From the NCBI GenBank assembly GCA_956465555.1, contig OY101125.1, positions 436,501-500,500 of the forward strand: DNA of 64,000 bases, read 5' to 3'. Shown here in pieces: positions 21,963 to 32,938 of this stretch. The position numbers and the translations under genes are program-made. The notes under the pieces are model-generated. The model had not been told where the DNA came from, did no database searches, and saw only the letters and a list, made by a program, of their open reading frames with translations. Every line of letters begins with the position of its first letter. The first letter of the stretch is position 1. Source of the stretch: Nitzschia sp. pyKryTriq1 (Eukaryota; Bacillariophyta; Bacillariophyceae; Bacillariales; Bacillariaceae).

Positions 21963-22970
21963 ATGGCTCGATCGGAAGAAGCAATTCTCCGCAGGGCGCT
22001 CAAACGCCAAAGAACAGAAGAAGAACAACGCAAAATCGATCGAAAGGACATGGAAGTTACCAAGCGTCGAAAGCAGCCCAAGGGGGGGAACGACGATGCG
22101 AGCGGTGGTGATAGCGACAACAAGCAAAAAGAGACTGACAAAAAGAAGCCTGACGATGATCCATTGAAGGAGGCAGGCGCTTGGAAATGTCCCAATTGTT
22201 TGAATGAGAACTTTGCTAGCCGATGGGTCTGTAATTCCAAAACCTGTGACCAACGGCGGCCTGATGACATCCCCCCTCCTCCAACGTTTCGTGGTCGTGA
22301 GCCGCAACAGCAGCAAGGCCAAAAGTCCTATGAGAGCGGCTTCAATCACCCCATGGACGAAGAAGGAGCCTGGACATGCGCTTCATGCCAATACCGTAAT
22401 TTTTCAAGTCGTGATGTTTGTAATGGCAATGGATGCCACGAGAAACGACCGGATCACCTTCCAAGACCTACTCGTACCTCCAACCCCAGCCGGAGGCAAC
22501 GCCATGATCCTGAAACTAGCAAGGAGCTGGTTTGGTCAAAGCAGGCTGATAAAGTCACTCTCTCCAAAAATCAAGAATTGCGGAAACACTATCAAGAGAC
22601 GGGGGGTGAAGGGATGGCTTCTGAAGATGTAGAACGGGCCAAGGTGCTGATTGAACGTGACGAGCGGAAACGACAAAAACGGCTCCAAAAGTATGAAGAA
22701 AAGGTTAGAGTAGTAACGGATGGAACAAACAATGGAGCCGGTCATGTTGCGGGTGCCATTCAAGATGGAGCACACAAGACGGAAATCGACCCTTCATCTG
22801 CCACGAAATCTCAGAAAGCGCAAAACAAACGCCTTCGGAAACGTTACCTCGCTACGGGGGGGAAAGGTATGACAGATCAAGAATTGGAACGAGCCAAAAT
22901 CCTCATTGCTAGAGATGAACGAAAACGAGCGAAACGAGCCGTGATCACACAGAAAATTGAAGAAAGATAA
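21963..22970 (+). CDS. Double RanBP2-type zinc-finger protein with repeated basic module
   Basis: 335 aa, single exon, very basic, probably nuclear and RNA-binding by family analogy. Two zinc fingers lie near residues 73-101 ('GAWKCPNCLNENFASRWVC') and 135-163 ('GAWTCASCQYRNFSSRDVC'). Both fit the RanBP2 pattern W-x-C-x2-C-x3-N-x6-C, but the last pair is spaced C-x4-C instead of C-x2-C. Two copies of a charged module follow, near 200-239 and 285-325: 'LRK.Y..TGG.GM.....ERAK.LI.RDERKR.KR'. I do not recognise this module. The N-terminus (residues 1-60) is a Lys/Arg/Glu-rich helix. It converges on the POT1-like gene 202 nt downstream. Confidence 0.7.
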   Translation: MARSEEAILRRALKRQRTEEEQRKIDRKDMEVTKRRKQPKGGNDDASGGDSDNKQKETDKKKPDDDPLKEAGAWKCPNCLNENFASRWVCNSKTCDQRRPDDIPPPPTFRGREPQQQQGQKSYESGFNHPMDEEGAWTCASCQYRNFSSRDVCNGNGCHEKRPDHLPRPTRTSNPSRRQRHDPETSKELVWSKQADKVTLSKNQELRKHYQETGGEGMASEDVERAKVLIERDERKRQKRLQKYEEKVRVVTDGTNNGAGHVAGAIQDGAHKTEIDPSSATKSQKAQNKRLRKRYLATGGKGMTDQELERAKILIARDERKRAKRAVITQKIEER

Positions 22971-23172
22971 AACTGAAGCTTGCTGTAAAGACGGCATAGG
23001 AGAGAGCCTCCAGGCAGCATAGAAGACAACGAAACACAAGCCTTGGTGTCAAGCTTCAGTCTACAGTACATTATACTGCTAGTAGACTTTACGAGCCACG
23101 ATAATAACTATACGAATCTGAGTATGCTGTGACCATTCAGCGTATGCAAATATCGTTGAATCGAACTACCCT

Positions 23173-26100
23173 TTAGTTGGTACTGGCTACTTTTTCAATG
23201 TCGTGCAATACAAAGAATCTCTTGCCCTCTGCCAGCAAGTTTTGAATAATAGTCACATGCCAAGCCGCCTTCGTGTCAAAAGGAGCATCTCGACAGAACC
23301 CCCCTTTCACCGCATCGGCTGCGGGAACTCCAAACAGCTTTTCAGCCACGGGGTGAGGAACAATCACTTGCAGCGACCTTTCCGATTCATCTGCCACTGT
23401 AACTAAACATCGATAGATGGGAGTACCGGTAGGTGCTGTCTTCGGGCAGTAAACCCCAAGGTCGCCATTGAACGGAGGACAAGTTTCTTCGAGCAAACGA
23501 ACCTTCCCCTTGTAAATAATACTTTCATTCTGCTTTTTTCTTTTCTTGCGGGGTCGTCGATTCATATCTTCGAACGGCTTGGAAGAAAAGGCGGTCAAAC
23601 CATTGCCCAAACTTAGAGTTATTACTTGGCCAGCAGAACTGTTATTCGATAAAAGGGCGGCGTCACGAGCAGCAGTTCTGGCGGCCTCTTTTTGTAGAAT
23701 AGATAAAGGAAGTAAACCCGAAATGGGATTGTATTCGTTCCTTCTGGCGCGCTTTTGGTGTTCTTGCACGAGAGTTCGAATCTCATAGGTTTGATCGGGC
23801 AAAGGAGATAGCCAAGACTTGCCGTGAACCATCAATGCTGTGTTTGGACAATAGTAGCAGTAACGAAAAGAAGCAAAACACGCACAATGTCAGGATCCAT
23901 GAAAAATACAATTTCGAACCAGAATGGCATTCCGGCCCCACTTACATCGAAAGTTTTGGTTTGACCAAAATCGCACATCCACATTACGCAATCGAATAAA
24001 AGTTCCGATAGGCACATGGTCGCGAATAAGTTCCCAGTGAGCACGTTCCCAGATGATGGCGTTGGCCACCTTTCCGCAAACGGCTTCGGGAATATCCAGG
24101 TGAGGAATAATTTCATTGGTTGCTTCTTGACCAGTATTAGGAGATGAACTTGATGCATCGGCATTGAACTGCCCAATAATGGCCGCGAGTTTCGCCAAGC
24201 ACTGAGGAGGCGGGTCCCCGTCCCGTTGAGTCTCTCGAGCCCCTAATGTGTCAATGGGCAAGGGATCTGAAGGAGCCTGCCCTGTTCCATCCCAGACCCG
24301 CAAAAATCCATACGGTGTACAATTAGTCTGCCCTTCGTTCGGATAGGGAACGATGGCAGAAACCATGACTGTCAAATCCCGATCTTTGACCTTCACTTCT
24401 TCTTCATCTGTGAGTTGCGCCATCTCTCCCAAAACGAATTTGTTGTTCACGTGAAGCATAGTTGGCTGTTCCCTCAAAAGTCGCTGGCCCCAATGCCAGA
24501 GATTCTGCGATCGTTTCTCATCAAATTCTTCAAACGTATAGTCCTTCTTCGCTGTCGGAACGACTTCCCATCTTCCAGCAGACGCACCATCGTCTATGGC
24601 CGCTCCCTGTCGTCGAATCACTACATACGAACTGACTTTTTGTCCCGTCAATTGCACTTCTCCGGCCCACTCGGACAATCCTACTCGATGCAACCGCAAG
24701 ACATCTCCTGTCCTCTGAAACTTGGGAAGGTCAACGGTATTTTTGGTAAAAATTACCAATGTGATTGGGATCGTACACCTTTCATCTACCAAGGTCACAT
24801 TGATCTGCCAGTCCCCTCGTTTGGTCTGATTTATGGCCGTAAATCCCATGACTACCCCGTAGGTATCCACCGCCTTATTTCTAAAATTGTGACTACCATA
24901 TTGTGCGCGATACGTTTCGAATGTATGCTTCATGGTCGCCAACGACATATAGTCTGCCGGTGCCGCTGTGGTTCGATTGTTAGGGATATTGGTAACGTCC
25001 GTAATACGGGATCTTCGTCGTGCGGTTCCTTCGAACGTCATGGGCTCTGGAGGTCTTTCCACGAAAGGTGGTGGAGGAGGTCGGTTGGGCGGAATACGAA
25101 CTCTGGGAGCTGGTCCGTTGGGAGCTGCTGGTCGTGCTTGCTCGGCATGGGACGGTGCGGGTGCGGCGATCGTGGAAAAGTTTGGCATCGCTGGCACTGT
25201 AGTAGGACCAGGTCTCGGGGCTTGTGTTTCGGCCCCTGGTACTTGCTGTTGTTGTCCTTGTTGTGGCAGCGGTGCTGATGCGGCAGATTCCACTGGGGCA
25301 GGATATTGAGCCTGATAGTACTTCTTCCAAGCATTCCACAGTGGATGATTCTTCGACGATGGAATATCGTCTTCTTCCACTTCTTCCGCAGACCCCAGAA
25401 GCATCTTTTGAGCTACCACCAGTTCGGACGACGAGGATCCAGCAGCGCCAGCAGTACTAGGGTCATTTTCCACTCCGAGCAAAGTAGTATTGGCAAGTCG
25501 CAATTCCATTTCGGGTGAATCCGCTCTCAACAGCGTGGTGGTTCCTTCTCGGGTAGTGGCCATACTGCTCGCATCTCCCAAACAAATACAGTAGTTGAGC
25601 ATGTGCTCTTGATCCCACCAATCTCTTGGATCCAAGGCACGGGGGAAAATGGAAATGGCCGGAATTTTGGACAAACTCAACATGTACGAGCTGCTGCCGG
25701 CGGTTCGGATTGGATCTTTGTTGTTGTTCATGCTGTTGTTGTTGTTGCTCCCACTGCGTCTTGGAACCATGCTTTGTTCTTCCATCCATTCCGATACTGC
25801 CTTGGCATATGAATTGTATAAAAATATACGAATGGAACGCTTGGCTTGTGTTGTTTTCTTGGGGGCAGGAACGAGTTGCTCGATTTCGAGACTGAGCACG
25901 TAATCATAAGTACACGCCAAGGGACCATCGTCCTCTAAATGCCCAAAGACAATGCGAGGCATTCGCCCCGGATACATACAGCAGCGTTGCTTGTACTCTC
26001 CCTGTGGGGATCGCAAATAGTGGACTCCCCGTTTGGTTTCTCGGAGGCGCCATACTTTGGTGACCCGACACAGATCCAACGACAGGTCCTTGGTTCTCAA

Positions 26101-26697
26101 ATCTAAATAATCCAAGGTTTGAATGGAATGTATGGCTTGATAGAGAGGTGGAATACGCCATTTTTTGTTGCGTTTCTTTAAAGAAGCAGCGTTCCTTTCA
26201 TCGGACGACTTTTCTTCCGGCACGGCCGGCTGGGACGCAAGCGCCATTTCATGATCTTCCTCTTCCTCTTGCTCATCATCTTCGTCTTGGTGGTGCTGCG
26301 AAATTTGTTCTTCGTCACTATCCCAGTCCTCTTCATCTTCATGATCGGTATCGTCTCCATCATTTTCCGCCTGTTCGTCTTCGCTTTCTTCTTCTTCTTC
26401 GCTTATGAGTCTCCGAAAGTAATAAACCTTGAGAGACTCTCGGTTCAATTTTCGAAACTCTTTGAACGAGAGCGGTTCCGGAGTGTATTCGACGAGTTGA
26501 TAGGGCGGAGGTTTGGACAGCGCTGCCAGCAAAGGATTTTGCTGCTGATGGTCGTTGTTGTTCGGATGATGAGGCGGCGCCGCGGGCCGCACGGAACCCT
26601 TTTTTTCATTCTCGGTCAAGTCTTCCCATCGTCGATTGTAATCAATATTTTGCACGTTCGGGAGGAAATCCTTGAAGAATCCCACCAAACCGGACAT
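23173..26697 (-). CDS. POT1-like telomeric single-strand DNA-binding protein
   Basis: POT1 binds the single-stranded G-rich telomere end and controls telomerase and damage signalling. Exons are 23946-26697 and 23173-23837. The phase-1 intron (108 nt, GTAAGT...CACAG) gives 1138 aa. OB1 (Telo_bind) is near 605-710: 'VDTYGVVMGFTAINQTKRGDWQI', 'VTLVDERCTIPITLVIF' and 'LPKFQRTGDVLRLHRV'. OB2 (POT1PC-like) runs from about 774 across the splice site: 'GFLRVWDGTGQAPSDPLPI', then 'IPIGTFIRLRNVDVRF...' style sequence, as in POT1 OB2. The first about 590 residues are unusual: an acidic stretch (100-165), a folded-looking block 'LSLDLCRVTKVWRL...' to 'DYVLSLEIEQLVPAPKK', and a Pro-rich linker. The C-terminal 220 residues are another folded-looking segment. 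It is longer than typical POT1 (about 630 aa). Ku70 lies 17 kb away. Confidence 0.75.
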
Positions 26698-28049
26698 GGT
26701 GTCGTCCTCGTCGTCGTATTCAGTGCTCTCAGTGTCGTCACCTCACCGGACCGAACAACTCCCCCGGGGCAGAAAGCAAGTACGTACTCGTACCTGTGCA
26801 GTAAGAATGTATCGTGTCGTATCGTATCGTGGACGCAGCTACAGTATCGGTACAGCCAACCAGTCAGTCAACTAGCATCAAGTGACTCGGTGCGTCTGAA
26901 TGCAATGCAACACTACCTATTGGTGTGGTTACGGGAATCTTATGATGCCTTTTGACAGACGCGTAGTCTAATAAATAATACTCGGCAGACGACTACTGTA
27001 TGGAACTCACTCGTCGCAGTACCAGTACTTGTACAGTAGTAAAATACGCGATGTTGTCTGTATGTACAGCATACGATTTTTTTTTGAATGTGGATGTCAT
27101 TGTCAACAATGAAATGAATTGCCCCTTATTTTCCCCTTTCGGGTGTGTTGTGATCCCCCAAATGTGAAAAAAGTCGAAGAACGGTTGGCGGTCGGTTGGG
27201 CACATTATTTGGTAGAGTTACAAGTTCGTATGTACACTGGAGTTGTGGCCAGCGGATTGGTAGCGGGAGGCACGGTTTCCTGGCGGGTTCTGTGCCCCCG
27301 CTTCCCCTATGAATCCGCTAAATACGAGCTATTCGAGCTCTAAAATTTGAAGGGTCATTAGGGACACCGGCCACAACTCGTACCCGCCACGAATCCGCCA
27401 CGCCACCGCGCCAACCCGCGACGAACCCGCTAATAGCGGAATCTCAGCTGGTTCGCGCCCAGCGGGAAAACGGACAGACGTCCTATCATTCCTGACGCCC
27501 GCTCGGAATCCGCTACCAGCGGTTTGCCAGCGGGTTCGCGTTGAGCTGGATAACGGACAGACCTCTTCCCATTCCTTGAGCCCGCTCGGAATCATCCGCC
27601 GAAAGCGGTTTGTCGGCGGTTCTCTCCGGTGACGTACACGTTCACACACAAAAGAACAGCCCGCCGAAAATCCGGGAAGAGCGGGTTTCTCCCGGAGAAT
27701 AGAATTATGGCGGGAAGCGTGCGACAACATATATGTTGAACTAGTGATGTTGTGATATATGCCCAGGCGGTCGTCGGTCGGTCGGTGAGAAGAACCAAGA
27801 TTTCTCATCCTGCCTCCACGCCACGCGCCCGGACTCTCGCTGCGCTGCTCTAATACGTGTACTGTCGTTGCGTTTTGCGGAATCATCATCTGATATGATA
27901 TGAGTACGAGTAGTAACTACACGTAAAAATAAGCTGCATCATCCTCAAACAGATGCTTTCAGACTTCGTACGAGTACAATATTACTGTAGAGGAGAGATT
28001 TCATTTTGATTGCTGTTTCTCCACTTGATGCTCTTCATCGTCGTTCTCC
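26698..28049. other. Divergent intergenic region, POT1-like / CRAL-TRIO-DUF6824 copy A
   Basis: 1.35 kb without a supported gene. It shows 'CGTATCGTAT' tandem words (26810-26840), GTAC clusters (26780-26850, 27010-27070), a 10-T run near 27078 and the GC-rich palindromic tandem repeats at 27427-27608. Confidence 0.5.
27427..27608. repeat. Three spaced CCGC-GCGG palindromes in a degenerate about 85-bp tandem repeat
   Basis: Short palindromes CCGCTAATAGCGG (27427), CCGCTACCAGCGG (27510) and CCGCCGAAAGCGG (27596) are spaced 83 and 86 nt apart. The intervening units share 'AACGGACAGAC', 'CATTCCTGA/TTGA' and 'CCCGCTCGGAATC'. Related words (AATCCGC, GCGGGTTC) occur on both sides from 27240. Confidence 0.6.
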
Positions 28050-29612
28050 ATGACGCTAGCGCTGCCATATTCCTCACCGACGCTTATCGGCAAAAGTCCA
28101 ATGAAAGATGGTAATGTTGACGCTCTTTTAGCCCAGGAACTGAACAACATGTCGCTAAGTGAACGAAATCGCATGTGGGAAGAAATTCATGGGGTGGACA
28201 AACCAATCGAGGAGACAGAGGAGCTCGTAACTCGGAGCTTGCGGGAGATGGAGGAGGAGATTTGCAACATACCCGTCAAAGCAGCCTACGATCGTGCATC
28301 AGAGTCCTACAAGAAAGACAAGAAGTTCCGGGTTGTGTTCCTCCGATGCGAGTACTTCAATGCAAAGAAGGCTGCCGTTCGCCTTGTCAACTTCATGGAC
28401 GGGATGTTGGAATATTTTGGGGAGGTGGCCCTTACCCGGCCGATCCGTCTTTCAGACTTTTCTTCTGACGATTCGGCGTACTTCAAGCTCGGCACAAGGC
28501 AGTTGCTTTCGAAGAGGGATCGTGCAGGGCGACTTGTCTGCTGTAATTTTCTGTACCTCTTGCCAAAAAGCTGCGAGGAACCCGAAACTGATCTCCGAGC
28601 CTTGATTTATATCGCAATGTCAATGTTAGAGGACGAAGAAACTCAAAGACGTGGCTTCGTTGTTCTCGCGTACTATGTTGGTGATTTGAAATATGATGGC
28701 GAGAGGAACAAAATATTCTCCGGGGCAGTGAACATCCTACAATGGCTGCCCGTTCGTGTGGCTTCGGTTCATTATTGTTTCAGTCACCCCTTGATGAAAC
28801 CCGTCGCTTCCTTCTTGCAATCACAGTTGTTGTCAAGATTACGCCAGGGAGCCCGAATGCGAGCACATCATGGTAGGTTATTCTTGATCAGATGTTTCCC
28901 CTTTGTCGCTGATGAAAATGAATGAATCGACGATTTCTCAGTTCTGACAACAACCTTGTTCCTCGTTTACTATTTAGGTTCCGATCAAGAATGTCGATAC
29001 TCGCTCAAAACTTTTGGAATTCCCGTGGACGCCTTACCAATAGCGTATGACGGCACATTGAAAAACACAGCGCATTTGAAAAGGCTGACGCGTCGTCGAG
29101 CTATCGAGAAGTATCGAGCAACACAAGAGAAGGCGAATCCGACAATGGGGAGCATTGGTATACTGAATGATGGCATTATTGAATTTCCCTCCAATAATGA
29201 TATTCTCTGTGGAAGAGGAAAGCCGATGCATAAACACCCGGGTAATGTGATGTTACGCGAACTTGTGGAGTCGATGCTCGACGAATGCGAAGATACTCCA
29301 TACGGATTGAAGATGACTTTTCACGAGAATATTGTTAAAAAGCTCAAAAGCAAGACGGGTGCGCGGTTCTTGACACAGGAGAGTGGTGGTTGGTGGGTAG
29401 AAGCTTCATTGGAAATGGCAACTGACAAGGTGACTCATGCTTTCCGAACAGTCTCTTTGGATATTAAAGCAAGAAAATCACGAGATGAAGAAGAAGCTTT
29501 TACAAGAGAGAAAAGCAAGGCGGAGACAGAGGGGCCGTCGAAGCGTGCTCGATTGGAAGCTTCGAAGTTGGATGTTTCGCCAGCTGAAGACAAGTGCAGC
29601 TTCCAGTTCTAG
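28050..29612 (+). CDS. CRAL-TRIO-like / DUF6824 protein, copy A
   Basis: Exons are 28050-28872 and 28978-29612. The phase-1 intron (105 nt) joins 'RMRAHH' to 'GSDQECRY', giving 485 aa. Residues about 25-330 fit a diatom-expanded Sec14/CRAL-TRIO-like family: 'ERNRMWEEIHGVD' start, 'FLRCEYFNAKKAAVRLVNFMDG', 'LSKRDRAGRLV', 'HHGSDQECRYSLKTFGIPV'. Residues about 370-450 are a DUF6824 domain: 'NDILCGRGKPMHKHPGN', 'ELVESM', 'GARFL', 'WWVEAS' and 'KVTHAFRTV'. DUF6824 is also largely diatom-specific; its role is unknown, though the form suggests a regulatory DNA- or protein-binding module. The tail is charged (TREKSKAETEGPSKRARLE), perhaps a nuclear signal. A close paralogue follows at 31192-32761. 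Confidence 0.75.
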
Positions 29613-30365
29613 ATGACCCCTGCTGGTGTTGGTCATGATTCTAGGGGGCATGCTACGCACCAGGATAAGAACGCAGAAAGAAAGTCGATAATCCAACACT
29701 CAAGGATGGTCGCCAATTCACATTTTCCCATGTGTCGAGTCGGTTTTGCCACCCTCCTTCTTCAACCTGTTGAGTTGGCGACGTTTGGTCAAAGACGTGG
29801 CAAGAAGTAGCTCCGCGAAGGTTGGATTATACCTTGTTTCACGGCAAATTGCCGGTCTGGTCGATTGATTCTCACTTGCTTCTGCCTGCGTCGGAGGAGG
29901 CAGTTCTATCATTCTTCGGGAGGGCAAGAAATGACAAGAGCATCCTCGAAACCACCTACTAGCTCCAGCGCAAAAAAGAATTCTCCCCTCCCGAGGGTCG
30001 AGATACTAGTATCTAAATTGGGCGCTTTATGATACTAGCAGGACTACTACGTACTCTAGAGTCTACTTTTGCTTCGTCGTAGTCGTTGTTGAAATCTCCG
30101 TAGTCTGTACGTTGTCAGCTGACACTTTGACTAGTGGGACCACTTCCTCAGCTAAAGTTCGTCTGCTCTTCCCAGGCACGAACCTATTGTCACTACGTGT
30201 GAAGTAAATCAATAAGAGGAGCTTAGTAGATTTATGAGACTAGTGGTGATGAGAGCATCATGGCTCCGCTATCGGTCATCGACGGACGAAGGACGGACAG
30301 TGACGTCACATATGGATCTTGGATACCGATAGGAGAAACACACCCTCGCATATGAGTCGTGACTA

Positions 30366-30740
30366 TGTTGGCTTCAGGACGTTGTAGATACTGGTAGCGC
30401 ATGAGTTTGTGATGGGAAGGTGGGTGGTGTTTGGAGGGCGCATGGTGCAAACAAAGTTGGCATAAGTCACTTTGCGGCCGGCGGGGACTTCATGAGGGAG
30501 AATAAAAAACATGGTTTGATTGCCGACAATCTGATCGGCCAGTGGACGGTTTTTGGTGAGACCTTGTGTGCAGCGACCCCATTCGTTGGTGAGTGAGTTG
30601 AGCCAGATGGGGCCATCGGGGCCAGCAAGAAGCGTGTTAATGGTTTCAGAACGACCTGTCGTGGGATTGAACATTTTTCCAGAAATGGAGGGATCATGTT
30701 GCATAGCTTGAGCGAAATGAAGACGATGAAGATCCGAGTC
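30366..30740 (-). mobile_element. Retrotransposon polyprotein remnant (upstream of reverse transcriptase)
   Basis: The minus-strand frame reads 'HFAQAMQHDPSISGKMFNPTTG', 'WLNSLTNEWGRCTQGL', 'GNQTMFFILPHEVPAGRKVTYANFVC' and 'MRPPN'. This matches the block that precedes the GGD-containing part of reverse transcriptase in diatom LTR-retrotransposon polyproteins (typical pattern: W..S..NE.GR..QG, TI.FI....P..R.VTY...VC..RP). The frame then leaves the family and stops, and no integrase, protease or remaining RT is present. It is a dead internal scrap; I saw no flanking LTRs. Confidence 0.6.
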
Positions 30741-30777
30741 GGCTTCTTGATTTAAGGACTCGCTCGATCGCTTGGGA

Positions 30778-30903
30778 AAAGTACGCGATATTTTGTTATT
30801 ATTATGTCATGTTCTGAAGCACGAGAAAAGCACGCGATATTTTGTTATTATTATGTCTGTTCTGAAGCACGAGAAAAGCACGCCATATTTTGTTATTATT
30901 ATG
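30778..30903. repeat. Three tandem 57-59-bp units
   Basis: Core of each unit: 'AAGCACGCGATATTTTGTTATTATTATG', then 'GTTCTGAAGCACGAGA'. Copies start near 30778, 30827 and 30884; the third has CGCCATA in place of CGCGATA and is incomplete. AT-rich, with no coding content. Confidence 0.65.
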
Positions 30904-31191
30904 CATGAGGTTTGCCGTTCGCCGTACAGACCCTAGGCCCCCTGTCCCCTGTCGGTACACCAGTCTGGTGTACTTTCCGGGGCAGCTTAGGAGGCCCCTA
31001 ATTTCTTATCGCGTCACCTTCATTGATAGATATTATTTATCCGGAGCATCAGGTCGGAGATGATGATTCAGCGTCGCGTTATTGAACGTCGACACTATGA
31101 CCTATTGCATTCTGCATAGTACCGGTAGAATTGCTCAAACTCATATTTCGATTGCTGCTCGCCGCTCATCTGCTCTTCATCGTCGTTCTTC

Positions 31192-32761
31192 ATGATACAT
31201 ACCCTGACGAATTCCTCACCGCATAAGCCTCCCAACAAACAAGGTTTAACGAAAGATGATGATGTTGACGCTCTTCTAGCCCAGGAACTGAACAACATGT
31301 CGCTCGATGAGCGAAATCGCATGTGGGAAGAAATTCATGGGGTGGACAAACCAATCGAGGAGACGGAGGAACTCGTAACTCGGAGCTTGCGGGAGATGGA
31401 GGAGGAGATTTGCAACATGCTCGTCAAAGCAGCCTACGATCGTGCCTCGGAGTCTTACAAGAAAGATAGGAAGTTCCGGCTGATGTTTCTCCGATGCGAG
31501 TACTTCGATGCAAAGAAGGCTGCCGTTCGCCTTGTCAACTTCATGGACGGGATGTTGGAATATTTTGGGGAGGTGGCCCTTACCCGGCCGATCCGTCTTT
31601 CAGACTTTTCTTCTGACGATTCGGCGTACTTCAAGCTCGGTACAATGCAGCTGCTTTCGAAGAGGGATCGAGCAGGGCGACTTGTGCACTGTAATTTTTT
31701 GTACCTCTTGCCAAAAAGCTACAAGGAACCCGAAAGCGAGTTCCGAGCCTTGATTTATAACGCGATGTCAATGTTAGAGGACGAAGAAACTCAAAGACGT
31801 GGCTTCGTTGCTCTTGCGTACTATGTTGGTGATTTGCAGTATGATGGCGAGAGTAACAAAATATTCTCCGGGGCAGGGAACATCCTACAATGGCTGCCCG
31901 TCCGTGTGGCTTCGGTTCATTGTTGTTTCAGTCACCCTTTGATGAAACCCTTCGCTTCCTTCTTGCAATCACAGTTGTTGTCAAGATTACGCCAGGGAGC
32001 CCGAATGCGAGCACATCATGGTATGTTATTCTTGATCAGATGTTTCCCCCTTTGTCGCTGACGAAAATGAATGAATCGACGATTTCTCAGTTCTGACAAC
32101 AACCTTGTTCCTCGTTTACTATTTAGGTTCCGATCAAGAATGTCGATACTCGCTCAAAACTTTTGGAATTCCCGTGGACGCCTTACCGATAGCGTATGAC
32201 GGCACATTGAAAAACACAGCGCATTTGAAAAGGCTGACGCGTCGTCGAGCTATCGAGAAGTATCGAGCAACACAAGAGAAGGCGAATCCGACAATGGGGA
32301 GCATTGGTATACTGAATGATGGAATTATTGAATTTCCGGCCAATAATGATATTCTCTGTGGAAGAGGAAAGCCGATGCATAAACACCCAGGTAATGTGAT
32401 GTTACGCGAACTTGTGGAGTCGATGTTTAGTGAATACGAAGGTGCCGCGTACGGATTGAAGATGACTACCCACGAGAATGTGGTGAAAATACTCACGGGC
32501 AAGATTGGTGCGCGGTTCTTGACACAGGAGAGTGGTGGTTGGTGGGTCGAAGTTCCGTTTGAAGTGGCAGTTGAAAAGGTGACTCACTCTTTTCGAACAG
32601 TCGCTTTGGACAATAAAACACGAAAATCAAGAAAGAAGGAAGACGAAGCTGCTATAGGGGAGAGCAAGGCGGAGATGGACGGGCCATCGAAGCGTGCTCG
32701 ATTGGAAGCTTCGAAGTTGGATGTTTCGCCAGCTGAAGACAAGTGCAGCTTCCTGTTCTAG
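31192..32761 (+). CDS. CRAL-TRIO-like / DUF6824 protein, copy B
   Basis: Tandem paralogue of 28050-29612. Exons are 31192-32020 and 32127-32761, with the same phase-1 intron position (106 nt), giving 487 aa. The N-terminal 20 residues differ between copies (MIHTLTNSSPHKPP versus MTLALPYSSPTLIG). The CRAL-TRIO-like part is nearly identical. Changes cluster inside DUF6824 ('SMFSEYEGAAYGLKMTTHENVVKILTG' versus 'SMLDECEDTPYGLKMTFHENIVKKLKS') and in the charged tail. Both keep 'CGRGKPMHKHPGN' and end in a near-identical 'SKLDVSPAEDKCSF'. Faster change in the DUF6824 segment than around it suggests divergence in binding specificity. Confidence 0.75.
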
Positions 32762-32938
32762 ATGTACACATACATGTACCTTTGCTGTAGGTCATGATTT
32801 TACGGTACATCATCCACGTGCTAAAATTAACCCGAGAAAGGCTATATACTTGTTTGGTTATTAAATTAATCTCAGTGCGCATTCATTGCCCGGAAAGCAC
32901 CGACATTCAATCGCTTTACTTTACTTTACTTCGCTTCT
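32762..32938. other. Convergent intergenic gap
   Basis: Short 3'-to-3' gap with a TTTACTTTACTTTAC simple repeat near 32917-32931. Nothing else visible. Confidence 0.4.

Larger units (their letters stand above)
29613..31191. other. Intergenic region between the two CRAL-TRIO/DUF6824 copies
   Basis: 1.6 kb with no intact gene. It holds a decayed retrotransposon segment (30366-30740, minus strand), three tandem 57-59-bp units (30778-30903), a short inverted repeat TACACCAG..CTGGTGTA (30956-30972) and the duplicated 5' flank of copy B. Confidence 0.55.
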
